A stretch of DNA of 64,000 nucleotides from Climacium dendroides (taxonomy: Eukaryota; Streptophyta; Bryopsida; Hypnales; Climaciaceae). Under the pieces are notes generated by a model. That model was given only the letters and a program-made list of their open reading frames with translations, had not been told where the DNA came from and made no database searches. The DNA lies in contig CATNNA010000006.1 in assembly GCA_950106755.1 (NCBI GenBank), forward strand, positions 868,001 to 932,000, written 5' to 3'. How positions within the stretch are numbered: position 1 is the stretch's first letter; each line of letters starts with the position of its first letter. Below, in pieces: positions 39,158-51,601 of this stretch. The translations under genes and the position numbers were made by a program.

Positions 39158-40987
39158 GAAAATGATATCTTGCAACATTTGCATTTGTCGAGTAATCTTG
39201 CTTTTGTTTTCCTACGTGGAATGTCTACGAGGTTTGAAATGATTGTGGCCCTCCAAGTGCAAGGCAAGCCTAATTGTATATTGTTGAATTTGTCACGCAT
39301 TGCCTTTACATTTCTTCCTTGAATTACCATTTTCCAAGTCGAAAAGGAAGGCTTGGAGCATCGGCGACTTCCACAATTTCTTTGCTTGCATATTTTGACG
39401 TGCAATGTGCATGAGATTTGAAGTTCCGGCGTTAAAGTACAAAGCCAGTGGACGATCTCTTTTTGAAATTCTCACGCATTCCCCTGCAATTTAGACCATA
39501 AAATAAGTTGTTACAAATCATTTGAAAATGATATCTTGCAACATTTGCATTTGTCGAGTAATCTTGCTTTTCTTTTCCTCCGTGCAATGTCTACGAGGTT
39601 TGAAATGATTGTGGCCCTCCAAGTGCACGGCCAGCCTAATTGTATATTGTTGAATTTGTCACGCATTGCCTTTACATTTCTTCCTTGAATTACCATTTTC
39701 CAAGTCGAAAAGGAAGGCTTGGAGCATCGGCGACTTCCACAATTTCTTTGCTTGCATATTTTGACGTGCAATGTGCATGAGATTTGAAGTTCCGGCGTTA
39801 AAGTACAAAGCCAGTGGACGATCTCTTTTTGAAATTCTCACGCATTCCCCTACAATTTAGACCATAAAATAAGTTGTTACAAATCATTTGAAAATGATAT
39901 CTTGCAACATTTGCATTTGTCAAGTAATCTTGCTTTTCTTTTCCTATGTGCAATGTCTACGAGGTTTGAAATGATTGTGGCCCTCCAAGTGCACGGCCAG
40001 CCTAATTGTATATTGTTGAATTTGTCACGCATTGCCTTTACATTTCTTCCTTGAATTACCATTTTCCAAGTCGAAAAGGAAGGCTTGGAGCATCGGCGAC
40101 TTCCACAATTTCTTTGCTTGCATATTTTGACGTGCAATGTGTATGAGATTTGAAGTTCCGGCGTTAAAGTACAAAGCCAGTGGACGATCTCTTTTTGAAA
40201 TTCTCACGCATTCCCCTGCAATTTAGACCATAAAATAAGTTGTTACAAATCATTTGAAAATGATATCTTGCAACATTTGCATTTGTCGAGTAATCTTGCT
40301 TTTGTTTTCCTACGTGGAATGTCTACGAGGTTTGAAATGATTGTGGCCCTCCAAGTGCAAGGCAAGCCTAATTGTATATTGTTGAATTTGTCACGCATTG
40401 CCTTTACATTTCTTCCTTGAATTACCATTTTCCAAGTCGAAAAGGAAGGCTTGGAGCATCGGCGACTTCCACAATTTCTTTGCTTGCATATTTTGACGTG
40501 CAATGTGCATGAGATTTGAAGTTCCGGCGTTAAAGTACAAAGCCAGTGGACGATCTCTTTTTGAAATTCTCACGCATTCCCCTGCAATTTAGACCATAAA
40601 ATAAGTTGTTACAAATCATTTGAAAATGATATCTTGCAACATTTGCATTTGTCCAGTAATCTTGCTTTTCTTTTCCTATGTGCAATGTCTACGAGGTTTG
40701 AAATGATTGTGGCCCTCCAAGTGCAAGGCCAGCCTAATTGTATATTGTTGAATTTGTCACGCATTGCCTTTACATTTCTTCCTTGAATTACCATTTTCCA
40801 AGTCGAAAAGGAAGGCTTGGAGCATCGGCGACTTCCACAATTTCTTTGCTTGCATATTTTGACGTGCAATGTGCATGAGATTTGAAGTTCCGGTGTTAAA
40901 GTACAAAGCCAGTGGACGATCTCTTTTTGAAATTCTCACGCATTCCCCTGCAATTTAGACCATAAAATAAGTTGTTACAAATCATTT

Positions 40988-43900
40988 GAAAATGATATCT
41001 TGCAACATTTGCATTTGTCGAGTAATCTTGCTTTTGTTTTCCTACGTGGAATGTCTACGAGGTTTGAAATGATTGTGGCCCTCCAAGTGCAAGGCAAGCC
41101 TAATTGTATATTGTTGAATTTGTCACGCATTGCCTTTACATTTCTTCCTTGAATTACCATTTTCCAAGTCGAAAAGGAAGGCTTGGAGCATCGGCGACTT
41201 CCACAATTTCTTTGCTTGCATATTTTGACGTGCAATGTGCATGAGATTTGAAGTTCCAGCGTTAAAGTACAAAGCCAGTGGACGATCTCTTTTTGAAATT
41301 CTCACGCATTCCCCTACAATTTAGACCATAAAATAAGTTGTTACAAATCATTTGAAAATGATATCTTGCAACATTTGCATTTGTCCAGTAATCTTGCTTT
41401 TCTTTTCCTATGTGCAATGTCTACGAGGTTTGAAATGATTGTGGCCCTCCAAGTGCAAGGCCAGCCTAATTGTATATTGTTGAATTTGTCACGCATTGCC
41501 TTTACATTTCTTCCTTGAATTACCATTTTCCAAGTCGAAAAGGAAGGCTTGGAGCATCGGCGACTTCCACAATTTCTTTGCTTGCATATTTTGACGTGCA
41601 ATGTGCATGAGATTTGAAGTTCCGGTGTTAAAGTACAAAGCCAGTGGACGATCTCTTTTTGAAATTCTCACGCATTCCCCTACAATTTAGACCATAAAAT
41701 AAGTTGTTACAAATCATTTGAAAATGATATCTTGCAACATTTGCATTTGTCCAGTAATCTTGCTTGTGTTTTCCTCCGTGCAATGTCTACGAGGTTTGAA
41801 ATGATTGTGGCCCTCCAAGTGCACGGCCAGCCTAATTGTATATTGTTGAATTTGTCACGCATTGCCTTTACATTTCTTCCTTGAATTACCATTTTCCAAG
41901 TCGAAAAGGAAGGCTTGGAGCATCGGCGACTTCCACAATTTCTTTGCTTGCATATTTTGACGTGCAATGTGCATGAGATTTGAAGTTCCGGCGTTAAAGT
42001 ACAAAGCCAGTGGACGATCTCTTTTTGAAATTCTCACGCATTCCCCTGCAATTTAGACCATAAAATAAGTTGTTACAAATCATTTGAAAATGATATCTTG
42101 CAACATTTGCATTTGTCGAGTAATCTTGCTTTTGTTTTCCTCCGTGCAATGTCTACGAGGTTTGAAATGATTGTGGCCCTCCAAGTGCAAGGCCAGCCTA
42201 ATTGTATATTGTTGAATTTGTCACGCATTGCCTTTACATTTCTTCCTTGAATTACCATTTTCCAAGTCGAAAAGGAAGGCTTGGAGCATCGGCGACTTCC
42301 ACAATTTCTTTGCTTGCATATTTTGACGTGCAATGTGCATGAGATTTGAAGTTCCGGCGTTAAAGTACAAAGCTAGTGGACGATCTCTTTTTGAAATTCT
42401 CACGCATTCCCCTACAATTTAGACCATAAAATAAGTTGTTACAAATCATTTGAAAATGATATCTTGCAACATTTGCATTTGTCGAGTAATCTTGCTTTTG
42501 TTTTCCTCCGTGCAATGTCTACGAGGTTTGAAATGATTGTGGCCCTCCAAGTGCAAGGCCAGCCTAATTGTATATTGTTGAATTTGTCACGCATTGCCTT
42601 TACATTTCTTCCTTGAATTACCATTTTCCAAGTCGAAAAGGAAGGCTTGGAGCATCGGCGACTTCCACAATTTCTTTGCTTGCATATTTTGACGTGCAAT
42701 GTGCATGAGATTTGAAGTTCCGGCGTTAAAGTACAAAGCCAGTGGACGATCTCTTTTTGAAATTCTCACGCATTCCCCTGCAATTTAGACCATAAAATAA
42801 GTTGTTACAAATCATTTGAAAATGATATCTTGCAACATTTGCATTTGTCGAGTAATCTTGCTTTTGTTTTCCTACGTGGAATGTCTACGAGGTTTGAAAT
42901 GATTGTGGCCCTCCAAGTGCAAGGCAAGCCTAATTGTATATTGTTGAATTTGTCACGCATTGCCTTTACATTTCTTCCTTGAATTACCATTTTCCAAGTC
43001 GAAAAGGAAGGCTTGGAGCATCGGCGACTTCCACAATTTCTTTGCTTGCATATTTTGACGTGCAATGTGCATGAGATTTGAAGTTCCAGCGTTAAAGTAC
43101 AAAGCCAGTGGACGATCTCTTTTTGAAATTCTCACGCATTCCCCTACAATTTAGACCATAAAATAAGTTGTTACAAATCATTTGAAAATGATATCTTGCA
43201 ACATTTGCATTTGTCCAGTAATCTTGCTTTTCTTTTCCTATGTGCAATGTCTACGAGGTTTGAAATGATTGTGGCCCTCCAAGTGCAAGGCCAGCCTAAT
43301 TGTATATTGTTGAATTTGTCACGCATTGCCTTTACATTTCTTCCTTGAATTACCATTTTCCAAGTCGAAAAGGAAGGCTTGGAGCATCGGCGACTTCCAC
43401 AATTTCTTTGCTTGCATATTTTGACGTGCAATGTGCATGAGATTTGAAGTTCCGGTGTTAAAGTACAAAGCCAGTGGACGATCTCTTTTTGAAATTCTCA
43501 CGCATTCCCCTACAATTTAGACCATAAAATAAGTTGTTACAAATCATTTGAAAATGATATCTTGCAACATTTGCATTTGTCCAGTAATCTTGCTTGTGTT
43601 TTCCTCCGTGCAATGTCTACGAGGTTTGAAATGATTGTGGCCCTCCAAGTGCACGGCCAGCCTAATTGTATATTGTTGAATTTGTCACGCATTGCCTTTA
43701 CATTTCTTCCTTGAATTACCATTTTCCAAGTCGAAAAGGAAGGCTTGGAGCATCGGCGACTTCCACAATTTCTTTGCTTGCATATTTTGACGTGCAATGT
43801 GCATGAGATTTGAAGTTCCGGCGTTAAAGTACAAAGCCAGTGGACGATCTCTTTTTGAAATTCTCACGCATTCCCCTGCAATTTAGACCATAAAATAAGT

Positions 43901-46900
43901 TGTTACAAATCATTTGAAAATGATATCTTGCAACATTTGCATTTGTCGAGTAATCTTGCTTTTGTTTTCCTCCGTGCAATGTCTACGAGGTTTGAAATGA
44001 TTGTGGCCCTCCAAGTGCAAGGCCAGCCTAATTGTATATTGTTGAATTTGTCACGCATTGCCTTTACATTTCTTCCTTGAATTACCATTTTCCAAGTCGA
44101 AAAGGAAGGCTTGGAGCATCGGCGACTTCCACAATTTCTTTGCTTGCATATTTTGACGTGCAATGTGCATGAGATTTGAAGTTCCGGCGTTAAAGTACAA
44201 AGCTAGTGGACGATCTCTTTTTGAAATTCTCACGCATTCCCCTACAATTTAGACCATAAAATAAGTTGTTACAAATCATTTGAAAATGATATCTTGCAAC
44301 ATTTGCATTTGTCGAGTAATCTTGCTTTTGTTTTCCTCCGTGCAATGTCTACGAGGTTTGAAATGATTGTGGCCCTCCAAGTGCAAGGCCAGCCTAATTG
44401 TATATTGTTGAATTTGTCACGCATTGCCTTTACATTTCTTCCTTGAATTACCATTTTCCAAGTCGAAAAGGAAGGCTTGGAGCATCGGCGACTTCCACAA
44501 TTTCTTTGCTTGCATATTTTGACGTGCAATGTGCATGAGATTTGAAGTTCCGGCGTTAAAGTACAAAGCCAGTGGACGATCTCTTTTTGAAATTCTCACG
44601 CATTCCCCTGCAATTTAGACCATAAAATAAGTTGTTACAAATCATTTGAAAATGATATCTTGCAACATTTGCATTTGTCGAGTAATCTTGCTTTTGTTTT
44701 CCTACGTGGAATGTCTACGAGGTTTGAAATGATTGTGGCCCTCCAAGTGCAAGGCAAGCCTAATTGTATATTGTTGAATTTGTCACGCATTGCCTTTACA
44801 TTTCTTCCTTGAATTACCATTTTCCAAGTCGAAAAGGAAGGCTTGGAGCATCGGCGACTTCCACAATTTCTTTGCTTGCATATTTTGACGTGCAATGTGC
44901 ATGAGATTTGAAGTTCCAGCGTTAAAGTACAAAGCCAGTGGACGATCTCTTTTTGAAATTCTCACGCATTCCCCTACAATTTAGACCATAAAATAAGTTG
45001 TTACAAATCATTTGAAAATGATATCTTGCAACATTTGCATTTGTCCAGTAATCTTGCTTTTCTTTTCCTATGTGCAATGTCTACGAGGTTTGAAATGATT
45101 GTGGCCCTCCAAGTGCAAGGCCAGCCTAATTGTATATTGTTGAATTTGTCACGCATTGCCTTTACATTTCTTCCTTGAATTACCATTTTCCAAGTCGAAA
45201 AGGAAGGCTTGGAGCATCGGCGACTTCCACAATTTCTTTGCTTGCATATTTTGACGTGCAATGTGCATGAGATTTGAAGTTCCGGTGTTAAAGTACAAAG
45301 CCAGTGGACGATCTCTTTTTGAAATTCTCACGCATTCCCCTACAATTTAGACCATAAAATAAGTTGTTACAAATCATTTGAAAATGATATCTTGCAACAT
45401 TTGCATTTGTCCAGTAATCTTGCTTGTGTTTTCCTCCGTGCAATGTCTACGAGGTTTGAAATGATTGTGGCCCTCCAAGTGCACGGCCAGCCTAATTGTA
45501 TATTGTTGAATTTGTCACGCATTGCCTTTACATTTCTTCCTTGAATTACCATTTTCCAAGTCGAAAAGGAAGGCTTGGAGCATCGGCGACTTCCACAATT
45601 TCTTTGCTTGCATATTTTGACGTGCAATGTGCATGAGATTTGAAGTTCCGGCGTTAAAGTACAAAGCCAGTGGACGATCTCTTTTTGAAATTCTCACGCA
45701 TTCCCCTGCAATTTAGACCATAAAATAAGTTGTTACAAATCATTTGAAAATGATATCTTGCAACATTTGCATTTGTGGAGTAATCTTGCTTTTGTTTTCC
45801 TCCGTGCAATGTCTACGAGGTTTGAAATGATTGTGGCCCTCCAAGTGCACGGCCAGCCTAATTGTATATTGTTGAATTTGTCACGCATTGCCTTTACATT
45901 TCTTCCTTGAATTACCATTTTCCAAGTCGAAAAGGAAGGCTTGGAGCATCGGCGACTTCCACAATTTCTTTGCTTGCATATTTTGACGTGCAATGTGCAT
46001 GAGATTTGAAGTTCCGGCGTTAAAGTACAAAGCTAGTGGACGATCTCTTTTTGAAATTCTCACGCATTCCCCTACAATTTAGACCATAAAATAAGTTGTT
46101 ACAAATCATTTGAAAATGATATCTTGCAACATTTGCATTTGTCGAGTAATCTTGCTTTTGTTTTCCTCCGTGCAATGTCTACGAGGTTTGAAATGATTGT
46201 GGCCCTCCAAGTGCAAGGCCAGCCTAATTGTATATTGTTGAATTTGTCACGCATTGCCTTTACATTTCTTCCTTGAATTACCATTTTCCAAGTCGAAAAG
46301 GAAGGCTTGGAGCATCGGCGACTTCCACAATTTCTTTGCTTGCATATTTTGACGTGCAATGTGCATGAGATTTGAAGTTCCGGCGTTAAAGTACAAAGCC
46401 AGTGGACGATCTCTTTTTGAAATTCTCACGCATTCCCCTGCAATTTAGACCATAAAATAAGTTGTTACAAATCATTTGAAAATGATATCTTGCAACATTT
46501 GCATTTGTCGAGTAATCTTGCTTTTGTTTTCCTACGTGGAATGTCTACGAGGTTTGAAATGATTGTGGCCCTCCAAGTGCAAGGCAAGCCTAATTGTATA
46601 TTGTTGAATTTGTCACGCATTGCCTTTACATTTCTTCCTTGAATTACCATTTTCCAAGTCGAAAAGGAAGGCTTGGAGCATCGGCGACTTCCACAATTTC
46701 TTTGCTTGCATATTTTGACGTGCAATGTGCATGAGATTTGAAGTTCCAGCGTTAAAGTACAAAGCCAGTGGACGATCTCTTTTTGAAATTCTCACGCATT
46801 CCCCTACAATTTAGACCATAAAATAAGTTGTTACAAATCATTTGAAAATGATATCTTGCAACATTTGCATTTGTCCAGTAATCTTGCTTTTCTTTTCCTA

Positions 46901-47575
46901 TGTGCAATGTCTACGAGGTTTGAAATGATTGTGGCCCTCCAAGTGCAAGGCCAGCCTAATTGTATATTGTTGAATTTGTCACGCATTGCCTTTACATTTC
47001 TTCCTTGAATTACCATTTTCCAAGTCGAAAAGGAAGGCTTGGAGCATCGGCGACTTCCACAATTTCTTTGCTTGCATATTTTGACGTGCAATGTGCATGA
47101 GATTTGAAGTTCCGGTGTTAAAGTACAAAGCCAGTGGACGATCTCTTTTTGAAATTCTCACGCATTCCCCTACAATTTAGACCATAAAATAAGTTGTTAC
47201 AAATCATTTGAAAATGATATCTTGCAACATTTGCATTTGTCCAGTAATCTTGCTTGTGTTTTCCTCCGTGCAATGTCTACGAGGTTTGAAATGATTGTGG
47301 CCCTCCAAGTGCACGGCCAGCCTAATTGTATATTGTTGAATTTGTCACGCATTGCCTTTACATTTCTTCCTTGAATTACCATTTTCCAAGTCGAAAAGGA
47401 AGGCTTGGAGCATCGGCGACTTCCACAATTTCTTTGCTTGCATATTTTGACGTGCAATGTGCATGAGATTTGAAGTTCCGGCGTTAAAGTACAAAGCCAG
47501 TGGACGATCTCTTTTTGAAATTCTCACGCATTCCCCTCCAATTTAGACCATAAAATAAGTTGTTACAAATCATTT
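40988..47575. repeat. Higher-order repeat: 3.6 copies of a 5-unit block (1,830 bp period)
   Basis: Eighteen units (U113-U130) cycle through five types: ggcaagcc with ttccagcg, then tccag/tatgtgc with ccggtgtt, then tccag with the rare cttgtgtttt tract, then two gtttt/tccgtgc units with ctagtgg and ccagtgg. The cttgtg marker recurs at U115, U120, U125 and U130, always 1,830 bases apart. Most of these units end cctacaat, a variant that is uncommon elsewhere. Exceptions are U126 (gtggag and cacggcc) and U130 (cctccaat). This is the most regular multi-copy higher-order repeat in the window. Confidence 0.92.
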
Positions 47576-48307
47576 GAAAATGATATCTTGCAACATTTGC
47601 ATTTGTCAAGTAATCTTGCTTTTCTTTTCCTATGTGCAATGTCTACGAGGTTTGAAATGATTGTGGCCCTCCAAGTGCACGGCCAGCCTAATTGTATATT
47701 GTTGAATTTGTCACGCATTGCCTTTACATTTCTTCCTTGAATTACCATTTTCCAAGTCGAAAAGGAAGGCTTGGAGCATCGGCGACTTCCACAATTTCTT
47801 TGCTTGCATATTTTGACGTGCAATGTGCATGAGATTTGAAGTTCCGGCGTTAAAGTACAAAGTCAGTGGACGATTTCTTTTTGAAATTCTCACGCATTCC
47901 CCTGCAATTTAGACCATAAAATAAGTTGTTACAAATCATTTGAAAATGATATCTTGCAACATTTGCATTTGTCAAGTAATCTTGCTTTTCTTTTCCTATG
48001 TGCAATGTCTACGAGGTTTGAAATGATTGTGGCCCTCCAAGTGCAAGGCCAGCCTAATTGTATATTGTTGAATTTGTCACGCATTGCCTTTACATTTCTT
48101 CCTTGAATTACCATTTTCCAAGTCGAAAAGGAAGGCTTGGAGCATCGGCGACTTCCACAATTTCTTTGCTTGCATATTTTGACGTGCAATGTGCATGAGA
48201 TTTGAAGTTCCGGCGTTAAAGTACAAAGTCAGTGGACGATTTCTTTTTGAAATTCTCACGCATTCCCCTGCAATTTAGACCATAAAATAAGTTGTTACAA
48301 ATCATTT
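47576..48307. repeat. Adjacent unit pair with gtcagtggacgattt haplotype (U131-U132)
   Basis: Both units carry tcaag, tatgtgc and the gtcagtgg/gattt 3' haplotype. They differ at position 105 (cacgg in U131, caagg in U132). The haplotype otherwise appears as isolated copies (U14, U34, U37, U44, U57), so this pair suggests a tandem single-unit duplication at the end of the 5-unit repeat. Confidence 0.65.
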
Positions 48308-48673
48308 GAAAATGATATCTTGCAACATTTGCATTTGTCCAGTAATCTTGCTTTTGTTTTCCTCCGTGCAATGTCTACGAGGTTTGAAATGATTGTGGCC
48401 CTCCAAGTGCACGGCCAGCCTAATTGTATATTGTTGAATTTGTCACGCATTGCCTTTACATTTCTTCCTTGAATTACCATTTTCCAAGTCGAAAAGGAAG
48501 GCTTGGAGCATCGGCGACTTCCACAATTTCTTTGCTTGCATATTTTGACGTGCAATGTGCATGAGATTTGAAGTTCTGGCGTTTAAGTACAAAGCCAATT
48601 GACGATCTCTTTTTGAAATTCTCACGCATTCCCCTGCAATTTAGACCATAAAATAAGTTGTTACAAATCATTT

Positions 48674-50503
48674 GAAAATGATATCTTGCAACATTTGCAT
48701 TTGTGGAGTAATCTTGCTTTTGTTTTCCTCCGTGCAATGTCTACGAGGTTTGAAATGATTGTGGCCCTCCAAGTGCACGGCCAGCCTAATTGTATATTGT
48801 TGAATTTGTCACGCATTGCCTTTACATTTCTTCCTTGAATTACCATTTTCCAAGTCGAAAAGGAAGGCTTGGAGCATCGGCGACTTCCACAATTTCTTTG
48901 CTTGCATATTTTGAAGTGCAATGTGCATGAGATTTGAAGTTCCGGCGTTAAAGTACAAAGCCAGTGGACGATCTCTTTTTGAAATTCTCACGCATTCCCC
49001 TGCAATTTAGACCATAAAATAAGTTGTTACAAATCATTTGAAAATGATATCTTGCAACATTTGCATTTGTGGAGTAATCTTGCTTTTGTTTTCCTCCGTG
49101 CAATGTCTACGAGGTTTGAAATGATTGTGGCCCTCCAAGTGCAAGGCAAGCCTAATTGTATATTGTTGAATTTGTCACGCATTGCCTTTACATTTCTTCC
49201 TTGAATTACCATTTTCCAAGTCGAAAAGGAAGGCTTGGAGCATCGGCGACTTCCACAATTTCTTTGCTTGCATATTTTGACGTGCAATGTGTATGACATT
49301 TGAAGTTCCGGCGTTAAAGTACAAAGCCAGTGGACGATCTCTTTTTGAAATTCTCACGCATTCCCCTGCAATTTAGACCATAAAATAAGTTGTTACAAAT
49401 CATTTGAAAATGATATCTTGCAACATTTGCATTTGTCAAGTAATCTTGCTTTTCTTTTCCTATGTGCAATGTCTACGAGGTTTGAAATGATTGTGGCCCT
49501 CCAAGTGCAAGGCCAGCCTAATTGTATATTGTTGAATTTGTCACGCATTGCCTTTACATTTCTTCCTTGAATTACCATTTTCCAAGTCGAAAAGGAAGGC
49601 TTGGAGCATCGGCGACTTCCACAATTTCTTTGCTTGCATATTTTGAAGTGCAATGTGCATGAGATTTGAAGTTCCGGCGTTAAAGTACAAAGCCAGTGGA
49701 CGATCTCTTTTTGAAATTCTCACGCATTCCCCTGCAATTTAGACCATAAAATAAGTTGTTACAAATCATTTGAAAATGATATCTTGCAACATTTGCATTT
49801 GTGGAGTAATCTTGCTTTTGTTTTCCTCCGTGCAATGTCTACGAGGTTTGAAATGATTGTGGCCCTCCAAGTGCAAGGCCAGCCTAATTGTATATTGTTG
49901 AATTTGTCACGCATTGCCTTTACATTTCTTCCTTGAATTACCATTTTCCAAGTCGAAAAGGAAGGCTTGGAGCATCGGCGACTTCCACAATTTCTTTGCT
50001 TGCATATTTTGAAGTGCAATGTGCATGAGATTTGAAGTTCCGGCGTTAAAGTACAAAGCTAGTGGACGATCTCTTTTTGAAATTCTCACGCATTCCCCTG
50101 CAATTTAGACCATAAAATAAGTTGTTACAAATCATTTGAAAATGATATCTTGCAACATTTGCATTTGTGGAGTAATCTTGCTTTTGTTTTCCTCCGTGCA
50201 ATGTCTACGAGGTTTGAAATGATTGTGGCCCTCCAAGTGCAAGGCCAGCCTAATTGTATATTGTTGAATTTGTCACGCATTGCCTTTACATTTCTTCCTT
50301 GAATTACCATTTTCCAAGTCGAAAAGGAAGGCTTGGAGCATCGGCGACTTCCACAATTTCTTTGCTTGCATATTTTGAAGTGCAATGTGCATGAGATTTG
50401 AAGTTCCGGCGTTAAAGTACAAAGCCAGTGGACGATCTCTTTTTGAAATTCTCACGCATTCCCCTGCAATTTAGACCATAAAATAAGTTGTTACAAATCA
50501 TTT
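48674..50503. repeat. Cluster of gtggag-type units (U134-U138)
   Basis: The g32 variant (gtggag) occurs in U134, U135, U137 and U138, and otherwise only in U126. U137 and U138 match apart from ctagtgg against ccagtgg. U134, U136, U137 and U138 also carry ttgaagtg. U135 has a private gtatgacat (for gtatgagat) near 49295. The local clustering points to recent single-unit spread. Confidence 0.75.
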
Positions 50504-51601
50504 GAAAATGATATCTTGCAACATTTGCATTTGTCAAGTAATCTTGCTTTTCTTTTCCTACGTGGAATGTCTACGAGGTTTGAAATGATTGTGGCCCTCC
50601 AAGTGCAAGGCCAACCTAATTGTATATTGTTGAATTTGTCACGCATTGCCTTTACATTTCTTCCTTGAATTACCATTTTCCAAGTCGAAAAGGAAGGCTT
50701 GGAGCATCGGCGACTTCCACAATTTCTTTGCTTGCATATTTTGACGTGCAATGTGCATGAGATTTGAAGTTCCGGCGTTAAAGTACAAAGCCAGTGGACG
50801 ATCTCTTTTTGAAATTCTCACGCATTCCCCTGCAATTTAGACCATAAAATAAGTTGTTACAAATCATTTGAAAATGATATCTTGCAACATTTGCATTTGT
50901 CGAGTAATCTTGCTTTTCTTTTCCTCCGTGCAATGTCTACGAGGTTTGAAATGATTGTGGCCCTCCAAGTGCAAGGCAAGCCTAATTGTATATTGTTGAA
51001 TTTGTCACGCATTGCCTTTACATTTCTTCCTTGAATTACCATTTTCCAAGTCGAAAAGGAAGGCTTGGAGCATCGGCGACTTCCACAATTTCTTTGCTTG
51101 CATATTTTGACGTGCAATGTGCATGAGATTTGAAGTTCCGGCGTTAAAGTACAAAGCCAGTGGACGATCTCTTTTTGAAATTCTCACGCATTCCCCTGCA
51201 ATTTAGACCATAAAATAAGTTGTTACAAATCATTTGAAAATGATATCTTGCAACATTTGCATTTGTCGAGTAATCTTGCTTTTCTTTTCCTATGTGCAAT
51301 GTCTACGAGGTTTGAAATGATTGTGGCCCTCCAAGTGCATGGCCAGCCTAATTGTATATTGTTGAATTTGTCACGCATTGCCTTTACATTTCTTCCTTGA
51401 ATTACCATTTTCCAAGTCGAAAAGGAAGGCTTGGAGCATCGGCGACTTCCACAATTTCTTTGCTTGCATATTTTGAAGTGCAATGTGCATGAGATTTGAA
51501 GTTCCGGCGTTAAAGTACAAAGCTAGTGGACGATCTCTTTTTGAAATTCTCACGCATTCCCCTGCAATTTAGACCATAAAATAAGTTGTTACAAATCATT
51601 T

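Noticed and set aside
48474..48737. 87-codon ORF in U133
   Set aside because: It is opened by private substitutions in one satellite unit. There is no recognisable protein and no conservation in other units.
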